Origin: Caulobacter mirabilis
Lineage (GTDB): Bacteria; Pseudomonadota; Alphaproteobacteria; Caulobacterales; Caulobacteraceae
Reading direction: 5' to 3'
Length of the DNA stretch: 64,000 bases
NCBI RefSeq assembly: GCF_002749615.1
Contig: NZ_CP024201.1
Span: forward strand, 3,100,001-3,164,000
The notes beneath the pieces are model-generated. The model saw only the letters and a program-made list of their open reading frames with translations, ran no database searches and was not told the origin of the DNA. Position 1 is the first letter of the stretch, and each line of letters starts with the position of its first letter. Position numbers and translations under genes: made by a program. Positions 31,532 through 38,876 of this stretch are shown piece after piece.

Positions 31532-32713
31532 ATGATCAGCAAACGGCGATTCCTGACCGCGTCCCTAGCCGCCGCTCCGGCGGCGCTGGGACTGGCTTCC
31601 ACCTCGGCCGCGGCGGAGCCGCCGCCCACGCCCCAAGCGTCCCAGACGCCCCCGCCGCCCTCCCCGCGCGACCTGGCCCGCGGCGTCATCCGCGACGCTC
31701 GCAAGATCGTCCGCAAGGACGGGATCGAAGAGCTGCGGCCGATCGTGCTGGGCGGCGTCACCCAATGGATCTCGGTCCGCGGGCGTGACCGGCGCAACCC
31801 GATCCTGCTGTTCATCCACGGCGGTCCCGGCTCCACCGAGATGCCCGGCAGCTGGCTCTACCAGAGCGCCTGGGAGGACTATTTCACCGTCGTCCAGTGG
31901 GACCAGCGCGCCGCCGGCAAGTCGGCCGCCAGCAACGACCAGGCCGCCGTCGTGCCGACCGTGACGGTCGAGCGGATGACCGCCGACGGCGAGGAACTGG
32001 TCGCCCACCTGCGCCGGCACTACGGCAAGCGGAAGATCTTCGTGCTCGGCCACTCCTGGGGCACGGTGATCGGCATGAACCTGGCCGTTCGCCGGCCGGA
32101 GTGGCTGCACGCCTACATCGGCTCGGGCCAGATGATCCACATGCAGGCGGCCGAGCGGATCGGCTACGACTTCGCCCTGCGCGAGGCCAAAGCCGATGGG
32201 CACGAGACGGCCGTCCGCGAACTGGAGGCCATCGCCCCCTACCCCAAGCCGGACGGCTCGCTGACCTTCAACGACATCGTCACCCAGCGGAACTGGGTCA
32301 TCCATTACGGCGGCCTGACCGCCGGGCGCAGCGATTTCGCCTACGAGATCAACGCCCGCCGGATCTCGCCGGACTACACCGACGCCGACCTCAAGGCCGG
32401 CGCCGACAACGGCGTGAACCTGGTCCGGCTGCTGCCCGAACTGGAGAAGCTCGACTACCGCCCGGTGACCAAGCTCGACTGCCCGGTGTTCATGTTCCTG
32501 GGCCGCCGCGACTACCAGACCCCCTCGCAGATTCCCGCCGAGTGGCTGGAGCGGGTGAAGGCCCCAGCGAAGAAAGCCGTCTGGTTCGAGCACTCCGCCC
32601 ACATGAGCCACATCGAACAGCCCGGCCGGTTCCTGTTGAAGCTGGTCCAGGACGTGCGCCCGATCGCCGTGAAGGCCGGCGACGCCGCGCCGGACGACGC
32701 GCCGGGGCTCTGA
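31532..32713 (+). CDS. Exported alpha/beta hydrolase, proline-iminopeptidase type
   Basis: A 393-residue hydrolase with an RR-containing signal (SKRRFLTASLAAAPAALG), compatible with Tat export. The alpha/beta-hydrolase core has the oxyanion motif LLFIHGGPGSTEMPG and QWDQRAAGKSAAS; the nucleophile elbow is FVLGHSWGTVIGMN, the acid is in FMFLGRRDYQTP and the His in EHSAHMSHIEQPGRF. These are the proline iminopeptidase (S33) features, although the substrate could be another ester or amide. It lies upstream of a sigma/anti-sigma/TonB-receptor cluster, with 33 bases to the sigma start; the link is uncertain. Confidence 0.85.
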   Translation: MISKRRFLTASLAAAPAALGLASTSAAAEPPPTPQASQTPPPPSPRDLARGVIRDARKIVRKDGIEELRPIVLGGVTQWISVRGRDRRNPILLFIHGGPGSTEMPGSWLYQSAWEDYFTVVQWDQRAAGKSAASNDQAAVVPTVTVERMTADGEELVAHLRRHYGKRKIFVLGHSWGTVIGMNLAVRRPEWLHAYIGSGQMIHMQAAERIGYDFALREAKADGHETAVRELEAIAPYPKPDGSLTFNDIVTQRNWVIHYGGLTAGRSDFAYEINARRISPDYTDADLKAGADNGVNLVRLLPELEKLDYRPVTKLDCPVFMFLGRRDYQTPSQIPAEWLERVKAPAKKAVWFEHSAHMSHIEQPGRFLLKLVQDVRPIAVKAGDAAPDDAPGL

Positions 32714-32746
32714 CGAACGCGCGCGCCTCATTGACATCGGCGTCAG

Positions 32747-33331
32747 TTGCGTCCGTCCTTAGGGCGAGACGCAGCCGCCCCGGGGGGAGCCGCCATTCGC
32801 AACCTGCGCGCCATCGAGACCTCGGCGGACGAGCATCAGGCGCTCGCCAAGCTCTACGGCGATCATCGCCGCGAGCTGAGCGCCTATGTCCGGCGGATGG
32901 TCGGCGCGGGCCCGCCGGAGCCCGAGGACGTGGTCCAGATCACCTTCGCCCGCTTCGCGGCGATGTCGGCGGAGACGCCGATCGCCAACCCCCGCGCCTT
33001 CCTGTTCCGGATGGCGCATAATGTCATCGTCGACGCCCATCGCCGCCTGGCGCGGGAGCGTCGGCGGATGGCCGACGAGGCGGTGAGGGTCCAAGGCAGT
33101 GTCGATGTCAGCCCTGAAGACGTCTTACTTCCGAAGGAAGACATCGCCCGGCTCGAGGCGGCCATCGCCCGACTCAAGCCCAAACAGAGAACCGCGCTCC
33201 TGATGCACCGCGTCGACGAGCTTTCGTTCGCCGAGATCGGCCGTCGGCTGGGCCTGTCCCCGTCCGGCGCGCGGAAGCTCGTCGAACAGGCCTTCGCCGC
33301 CTGCGCCGACGCCATGACGAGGGGGCGGTGA
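32747..33331 (+). CDS. ECF RNA polymerase sigma factor, FecI-like
   Basis: Directs transcription of a nearby target in response to a surface signal. Sigma region 2 (LAKLYGDHRRELSAYVRRMVG, EDVVQITFARF, NPRAFLFRMAHNVIVDAHRR) and region 4 (LKPKQRTALLMHRVDELSFAEIGRRLGLSPSGARKLVEQAF) are complete. The start is uncertain: TTG at 32747 is the only standard codon, while a GGGGGAG site stands before an ATT at 32795 that could be used instead. The stop overlaps the FecR gene. This sigma-FecR-receptor order is that of iron-chelate cell-surface signalling. Confidence 0.85.
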   Translation: MRPSLGRDAAAPGGAAIRNLRAIETSADEHQALAKLYGDHRRELSAYVRRMVGAGPPEPEDVVQITFARFAAMSAETPIANPRAFLFRMAHNVIVDAHRRLARERRRMADEAVRVQGSVDVSPEDVLLPKEDIARLEAAIARLKPKQRTALLMHRVDELSFAEIGRRLGLSPSGARKLVEQAFAACADAMTRGR

Positions 33332-34317
33332 TGGCCGCTCCCTTCTCCCCGACCGACGACGCGCGCATCGAGGCCGAGGCCCGCGCCTGGATCCTGCGCC
33401 GCCAGGACCCCGACTTCCCGGCCGCCAGCGCCGCCTGGCGCGCCGCCGATCCGCGCCACGACGAGGCCTATCGCGAGGCCGAGCTGGTCTGGAGCGCCCT
33501 GGGCCGCACCGCCCAGGCCCGCGAGGGCGCCTGGCGCACGTCCGAGGCCGCCCGTCGCCCCGCCCTGCCGCGGTTCGCCGTCCCGACGGCCATCGCCGCC
33601 GGCCTGGTCGCGGCCGTGGCGGTCGGCGCCAACCTCGACCGCCTGACGCCGGGCGGCGACCATTTCGAGACCCGGACGGCGCAGCTCCAGACGGTCGACC
33701 TGAAGGACGGCAGCCGGATCTTCGTCGGCGCCAAGTCCTCCGTCGACGTCAAGCTTGAACCCCGCGCCCGCAAGGTGGTGCTGAACGACGGCGAGGCCTT
33801 CTTCGAGGTCGCCCACGACCCCGCGCGGCCGTTCACCGTGGTCACCGACGACGCCGTGGTCCGGGTCCTGGGCACCAGGTTCGACGTCCGCCGCACGCCC
33901 GACGGCACCCAGGTCTCGGTCCTGGACGGCCGGGTGGAGGTGCGCCGCAAGACCCTGCTGCCCACGATGCTGACGCCGGCGAAGGCGCCCGAGCGGGTGC
34001 TGACCGGCGGCGAACGGGTCCGGGTGGAGCGCGGCGAGACGCCGGGCGCCGCCCTGCCCGCCTCCGTCGAGGCCGGCTCCTGGCGGCGCGGCCGGCTGCT
34101 CTACGACAACGCGCCGCTGCGCGACATCGTCGCCGACGCCAACCGCTACAGCGACCGCCCGATCCGCCTGGCCGACGACCGGGTCGGCGACCTGCGGGTG
34201 ACGCTGTCGTTCCGTTCCGACGCCGTCGGCGACCTGATCGCCAATCTCGACCAGGCCCTGCCGGTCCGAGCCGACCGGCAGGCCGACGGAACCGTGGTGC
34301 TGACCTCCGAACGCTAG
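33328..34317 (+). CDS. FecR-family transmembrane anti-sigma regulator
   Basis: A 329-residue protein that holds the ECF sigma in check and relays the receptor signal. The cytoplasmic N-terminal DUF4880 segment (ARIEAEARAWILRRQDPDFPAASAAWRAADPRH) binds sigma. One membrane helix (AIAAGLVAAVAVGAN) follows, then the periplasmic FecR domain (LKDGSRIFVGAKSSVDVKL, NDGEAFFEVAHDPARPFTV, LGTRFDVRR) and a C-terminal DUF4974-like domain (LLYDNAPLRDIVADANRYS). GTG 33328 or ATG 33331 could start it; both overlap the sigma stop. Confidence 0.88.
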   Translation: MMAAPFSPTDDARIEAEARAWILRRQDPDFPAASAAWRAADPRHDEAYREAELVWSALGRTAQAREGAWRTSEAARRPALPRFAVPTAIAAGLVAAVAVGANLDRLTPGGDHFETRTAQLQTVDLKDGSRIFVGAKSSVDVKLEPRARKVVLNDGEAFFEVAHDPARPFTVVTDDAVVRVLGTRFDVRRTPDGTQVSVLDGRVEVRRKTLLPTMLTPAKAPERVLTGGERVRVERGETPGAALPASVEAGSWRRGRLLYDNAPLRDIVADANRYSDRPIRLADDRVGDLRVTLSFRSDAVGDLIANLDQALPVRADRQADGTVVLTSER

Positions 34318-34353
34318 CCGCGATGCGACGACCTCAGCCCCCTTCCCCGTTCG

Positions 34354-34448
34354 CCCCGACGAAGGTCGGGGTCCAGGTCGTAGGGCCGAGGCTTGGCGGA
34401 AACGCCCTCGATCCCGAGGCCGGATCTGAGTCCCGGCCTTCGCCGGGA
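34354..34448. repeat. Intergenic palindromes before the TonB receptor
   Basis: The 260-base gap between fecR and the receptor gene contains CCCCGAC-GAAG-GTCGGGG (34354-34371) and the 18-mer TCCCGGCCTTCGCCGGGA (34431-34448), the same repeat seen at 14498 and at 58316 and 58393. After it, bases 34460-34560 are relatively A/T rich and should contain the receptor promoter, but I could not define its boxes. Confidence 0.6.
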
Positions 34449-34577
34449 TGGACGGCTTGAGCGTCCGTGAAAAAATTTGGTGTCGATCCGCATACCCCCG
34501 TCGTCTCACCTTGTGAGGGCCGCTGAACAGGCCCACGCGACGCGGGTCAGCCGCGCGTGATCACTCGGGGAGGCACC

Positions 34578-37500
34578 ATGAAGACCACCGACCACTCGCG
34601 TCGGCGAGCGACGCTGCTCGCCCGCGCCGCGGCGCCGGCCATCGCCCTGGCCCTGTTCGCGGCCGGCGGAGTCCAGGCCCAGGAGGCGGCCCGGACGTTC
34701 CAGATCCCGGCCCAGCCGCTGTCGGAAGCGCTGCTGCAGTTCTCGAAACAGGCCGACGTCGACGTCATCGCCCCCGGCGGCCTGACGCAGGGCAAGACCG
34801 CGCGGCCGGTGAGCGGCGCCATGACCCCGACCGAGGCCCTGGACCGGATGCTGGAGGGCGCCGGGCTGAAGGCGGTGCGCAGCCCCAGCGGCGGCCTGAT
34901 GCTGGTCGAGGCCGCCGGCCCCCAGTCCGCAAGCGCCGACCCCGGCGCGACACCAACGGCGGTCGTTGAGGAGCTGATCGTCACGGCGCAGAAGAAGGAG
35001 GAGTCGATCCAGGACGTGCCGATCGCCGTCTCGGCCTTCTCCGGGGAGTCGCTGGACGAACGGAAGATCGAAGGCGGCTCGGAACTGCTGCGGGCGGTGC
35101 CGAACGTCACCTTCTCCAAGGCCAACTTCAGCATGTACAACTTCTCGATCCGCGGGATCGGGACCAAGGCCATCTCCGCCTCGACCGACCCGGCGGTGGC
35201 GGTCAGCTTCAACAACACCCCGCTGATCCGGAACCGGCTGTTCGAGTCCGAGTTCTTCGACGTCCAGCGGGTGGAGGTCCTGCGCGGCCCGCAGGGCACG
35301 TTGTACGGCCGCAACGCCACCGGCGGCGTCGTGAACATGCTGCCGACCATGCCGACCAGCGTCTTCGAGGGCGAGTTCCGCGGCGAGATCGGCAACTTCG
35401 ACACCCGCCGCATGGGCGGCTTCGTCAACGTGCCCGTCGGCGACACCTTAGCGGTGCGGGTGGCGGGCGCCATGACCCAGCGGGACGGCTTCGACTACAA
35501 CACCGTCACCCAGAAGAACGTCAACGGCCGCGACCTGTGGTCGGTCCGGGCCATCGCCGAGTGGGAGCCGACCGACAGTTTCAAGGCCAACTTCATCTGG
35601 CAGCATTTCGAGGAAGACGACGACCGCTCGCGCACCGGCAAACAGCTCTGCACGCGCGATCCGAGCCGGGAGACCTACAACGGCGTCGCCCTGCCGACGC
35701 TGCTGCAAGGTCGCTTCAGCCAGGGGTGCAAGCCGGGCTCGCTCTACAGCGACGACGCCTACGGCGCGCCCAACGCCAGCGGCCTGTCCTACATCATCGC
35801 CGGCGGCATGGCGGTGACCATGGGCGTGCGTCCCGGGACCTTCGAACAGCAGTACGGTTTCAAGCTCGGCGATCCGTTCGCGAACGTCCGGCAGTCGCGT
35901 AATCTGCGCGAGATCGCCACCAACTACGATCCGGTATTCCGGGCCAAGAACGACCTCTATCAGCTCAATCTGGAATGGGAGATCACGGACGGCCTGACGC
36001 TGATCTCGCAGACGGCCTACGCCAAGGACGACTACTACTCGTCCCAGGACTTCTTCCGGTTCGTCTCTGCGCCGATCTTCAACGACTCGAACGGGCTGGT
36101 CTCAGCCTTCACTGGCCAGCCGATGGGTCAGCAGCATGGCTCGCCGGGCGGCGTCTTCGTCGACCCGCAGCTGGGCGCGTCGAGAGGTCTCCTGTCCGCG
36201 GACTTGAACCGATCGAGGAACGAGCAATGGTCGCAGGAATTCCGCCTGCAATCCTCCTTCGACGGCCCGTTCAACTTCAGCGTCGGCGCCAACTACCTGC
36301 ACTTCGAGTCGCAAGACGACTACTTCGTCTTCAACAACGCCTTCAGCTTCATCGCCTACAATCTGTACAACAGGCCTGAAACGGATCATCAGCCCTGCCC
36401 GCCGGGAACGACCAGCCGGGACTGCGTCTATGTCGACCCAAATCCGATCGGATCCCTCGACGAGCTGGGCCACAACTACTTCCTCAGCCGGAACATCGTC
36501 GAGACGAAGTCCTGGGCCCTGTTCGGCGAGGCCTACTGGAACGTCTCCGACACGGTGAAGATCACGGCCGGCCTGCGGTTCACCCGGGACGTCAAGACCG
36601 CGACGCCGATCCCCAGCCAACTGCTCCTCGGCGGCGCGCCGGATATCGGCACCAGCGGCGGTTTCGTCAACGCAGGCTATCCCGCCGACCCGCCCATCAA
36701 GCAGCGCTGGTCGGAACCGACCGGTCGTCTGGTCGTCGATTGGAAGCCCGACCTGTCGTTCACCGACGACACCCTTGTCTACGCCTCGCTCTCGCGCGGC
36801 TACAAGGGCGGCGGCTCCAATCCGCCGCGTCCTGGCCTGAACCCGCGCGTGGTGCAGTTCCAGCCGCTGCCCGCGACCTTTGATCCCGAGTACGTCAATG
36901 CGATCGAGATCGGGACCAAGAACATCCTCGACGGCGGCAAGCTGACGCTGAACGCCACCGCCTTCTACTACGACTACAAGGACTATCAGGTCTCGCAGAT
37001 CGTCGACCGCATCTCGCTGAACGAGAACTTCGACGCCCGGACCTGGGGCCTGGAGTTCGAGGCGGCCTGGCGGCCCACGCCGGCGCTGCGCATCGACGGC
37101 AGCCTTGGTTACCTGAACACACGGATCGGCAAGGGCGCCAAGTCCATCGACGTCATGAACCGCACCCAGGGCAACCCCGACTGGGTCCTGCTGCGGCCCT
37201 GGATCCAGGTGCCCTCCAACTGCATCGCGCCGAAGAAGCACGTGGACGCCATCATGAGCTCGCCGTTCCTGGACGGGTTGGGCATCAACGCCCTGGCGGC
37301 GCTCTGTGGCGGCTCGAAGGACACGGGGACCTTCAACCCCTCCGTCGACGGTTTCCCGATGAACCTGTTCTTCGGTTTCACCTACGACCCGCTGACCGAG
37401 GCTCCGAACGGCGGTCGCGGCTTCGCGCAGGACCTGGAAGGTAACGAACTGCCCAACGCGCCGGAGCTGACCTTCAACCTCGGCGCCCAGTACACCTTCT

Positions 37501-37793
37501 TCCTGGACGACTGGAACCTGACCCTGCGCGGCGACTACTACCGCCAGTCCGAGAGCTTCGCCCGGGTCTACAACACCGAGTACGACCGGCTGAAGGCCTG
37601 GGACAACGTCAACCTCGCCCTGACCCTGCGCAAGCCGGACGCCGACCTGATGTTCCAGGTCTATGTGAAGAACGCCTTCGACAAGACCCCGATCACCGAC
37701 GCCTTCACCAACAGCGACGACGCCGGCCTGACCACCAACGTCTTCACCCTGGATCCGCGGATCATCGGCGTGAACGTCACGAAGGGCTTCTAG
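34578..37793 (+). CDS. TonB-dependent receptor with N-terminal signalling (STN) domain
   Basis: Outer-membrane active transporter of 1071 residues. A signal peptide ends at GGVQAQ. An STN domain follows (FQIPAQPLSEALLQFSKQ, VDVIAPGGLTQGKTARPVSG, TPTEALDRMLEGAGL), the part that contacts FecR. Next is the plug with a TonB box-like region (VVEELIVTAQKKEESIQDVP) and SIRGIG...VEVLRGPQGTLYGRNATGGVVN. The barrel ends in aromatic F (NVTKGF). The domain set and the sigma-FecR genes upstream mark a ligand-induced uptake system. The ligand (siderophore, heme, or a plant glycan or phenolic) is not evident. ATG 34578 follows GGGGAGG; a GTG seven codons earlier is less likely. Confidence 0.92.
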   Translation: MKTTDHSRRRATLLARAAAPAIALALFAAGGVQAQEAARTFQIPAQPLSEALLQFSKQADVDVIAPGGLTQGKTARPVSGAMTPTEALDRMLEGAGLKAVRSPSGGLMLVEAAGPQSASADPGATPTAVVEELIVTAQKKEESIQDVPIAVSAFSGESLDERKIEGGSELLRAVPNVTFSKANFSMYNFSIRGIGTKAISASTDPAVAVSFNNTPLIRNRLFESEFFDVQRVEVLRGPQGTLYGRNATGGVVNMLPTMPTSVFEGEFRGEIGNFDTRRMGGFVNVPVGDTLAVRVAGAMTQRDGFDYNTVTQKNVNGRDLWSVRAIAEWEPTDSFKANFIWQHFEEDDDRSRTGKQLCTRDPSRETYNGVALPTLLQGRFSQGCKPGSLYSDDAYGAPNASGLSYIIAGGMAVTMGVRPGTFEQQYGFKLGDPFANVRQSRNLREIATNYDPVFRAKNDLYQLNLEWEITDGLTLISQTAYAKDDYYSSQDFFRFVSAPIFNDSNGLVSAFTGQPMGQQHGSPGGVFVDPQLGASRGLLSADLNRSRNEQWSQEFRLQSSFDGPFNFSVGANYLHFESQDDYFVFNNAFSFIAYNLYNRPETDHQPCPPGTTSRDCVYVDPNPIGSLDELGHNYFLSRNIVETKSWALFGEAYWNVSDTVKITAGLRFTRDVKTATPIPSQLLLGGAPDIGTSGGFVNAGYPADPPIKQRWSEPTGRLVVDWKPDLSFTDDTLVYASLSRGYKGGGSNPPRPGLNPRVVQFQPLPATFDPEYVNAIEIGTKNILDGGKLTLNATAFYYDYKDYQVSQIVDRISLNENFDARTWGLEFEAAWRPTPALRIDGSLGYLNTRIGKGAKSIDVMNRTQGNPDWVLLRPWIQVPSNCIAPKKHVDAIMSSPFLDGLGINALAALCGGSKDTGTFNPSVDGFPMNLFFGFTYDPLTEAPNGGRGFAQDLEGNELPNAPELTFNLGAQYTFFLDDWNLTLRGDYYRQSESFARVYNTEYDRLKAWDNVNLALTLRKPDADLMFQVYVKNAFDKTPITDAFTNSDDAGLTTNVFTLDPRIIGVNVTKGF

Positions 37794-37838
37794 ACCACCT
37801 CCTAGTCCCGACGGGGTCCCTCAACCCCAACGTCCCTC

Positions 37839-37873
37839 GCGGCGACGGAGTCCCTCCCGTCGCCGCTTTTTTT
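37839..37873 (+). terminator. Strong terminator of the receptor operon
   Basis: A perfect ten-base-pair stem (GCGGCGACGG / CCGTCGCCGC) with an eight-base loop and a run of seven T, directly before the stop of the convergent TetR gene. Confidence 0.85.
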
Positions 37874-37874
37874 G

Positions 37875-38426
37875 TCAGGCCCGGCCGGTCAGCTTCAGGA
37901 ACAGGGCGTAGCTGGCCGCCGCGCCGGCCTCGCCGGCGCCGGTGTCGATCTGCTGGAAGCCAACGAAGGCCGCGTACTCCAGCCGCGCCAGCGCCTGGGC
38001 GTCGGCCGCGTCGAACCGGCCGGACACCTGGTGCAGCTCGGCCAGATAGGCGATCCGCTCCCGGTCGACCTCTGCGCAGACCCGCCTCACCGTCTCGTCC
38101 ACGGCCGCCAGCCGGCGCATGCCCTGCTCCACCCGTTCGTCCAGGCGCAGGGCCAACTGATCCAGCGCCGACAGCTGGGCGTCGGCCCGATCCTCCGCCC
38201 GCGCCGCCTCGACCAGTCGCCGCGTATGACGCTCGCGCCAGTGCTCGGCCAGGGCCGCCAGATAGGCCTCGCTGCCCGCGAAATGGGCGTAGAAGGAGCC
38301 CTTGGTCTTCCCCGCCCGCTGGCAAAGCGCCTCGATGGTGAGCGCCGGCGGGCCGGCCTCGGCCAGCGCCGCCAGGCCGAGGCCGAGCCAGTCGGCGGTC
38401 GTGAAGCGGCGAACGGTCCCGGTCAC
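37875..38426 (-). CDS. TetR-family transcriptional regulator
   Basis: A 183-residue regulator with a TetR HTH: LGLGLAALAEAGPPALTIEALCQRAGKTKGSFYAHFAGSEAYL. The remainder is a long helical domain (WRERHTRRLVEAARAEDRA, ALRLDERVEQGMRRLAAVDE, LARLEYAAFVGFQQIDTG). The start is a GTG overlapping the stop of the membrane gene upstream (GTGA), so the two are translated together. The 35-bp palindrome in front of that operon is the obvious autoregulatory operator. Confidence 0.87.
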   Translation of the reverse strand: MTGTVRRFTTADWLGLGLAALAEAGPPALTIEALCQRAGKTKGSFYAHFAGSEAYLAALAEHWRERHTRRLVEAARAEDRADAQLSALDQLALRLDERVEQGMRRLAAVDETVRRVCAEVDRERIAYLAELHQVSGRFDAADAQALARLEYAAFVGFQQIDTGAGEAGAAASYALFLKLTGRA

Positions 38427-38791
38427 ATCCACAGACCCAGGCCGCCGCAGACGGCGATCGGCAGGAACAGCGCCCACTGCGGGAAATGCCCCGGCTTGAG
38501 CCGGAACCGGGCGATCATGATCAGGCTCCAGGCCGCGAACAACGCCGCGCACAGCACAGCGAACAGGCCCAGGTCCCGGCTGCCCTCGCCGGTCGCGACC
38601 AAGCCGAAGGCCAGGGCCAGTCCGGCCAGGACGATCGTGACCAGGTGCCAGCAATAGTAGTTGGTGTACTTGGCCACCTTCCCCAGATCGCTGGCCAGCA
38701 GAGGCCGGGCGGTCTCGCGCCCGCCCAGCGTCGCGTGGATCACACAGGTCAGCGCCGCGATCGCCGTCGCCGCCAGAAACCAACCGTTCAT
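38423..38791 (-). CDS. Four-helix integral membrane protein co-transcribed with TetR
   Basis: A 122-residue protein with four predicted membrane helices (WFLAATAIAALTCVIHATL, YYCWHLVTIVLAGLALAFGLV, LFAVLCAALFAAWSLIMIARF, WALFLPIAVCGGLGLW). The topology and size resemble small uncharacterised membrane proteins near TetR genes. The ATG at 38791 comes just after the palindromic operator; the longer frame would run through that operator. It may be a stress-induced membrane component. No motif identifies its function. Confidence 0.72.
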   Translation of the reverse strand: MNGWFLAATAIAALTCVIHATLGGRETARPLLASDLGKVAKYTNYYCWHLVTIVLAGLALAFGLVATGEGSRDLGLFAVLCAALFAAWSLIMIARFRLKPGHFPQWALFLPIAVCGGLGLWM

Positions 38792-38804
38792 AACCGCCTC
38801 TCCG

Positions 38805-38839
38805 CCTAAACAATACCATACCTTATGGTATTGTTTAGG
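38805..38839. promoter_or_regulatory. 35-bp perfect palindromic operator
   Basis: Two 16-base arms (CCTAAACAATACCATA and its exact complement TATGGTATTGTTTAGG) are separated by CCT. It starts 14 bases upstream of the membrane protein ATG and is A/T rich in an otherwise G+C-rich region. It is the expected binding site of the TetR protein encoded second in the operon. Confidence 0.8.
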
Positions 38840-38876
38840 GATCGGCAATCGTCACCCCGCACCGGTCGACGAAGGC

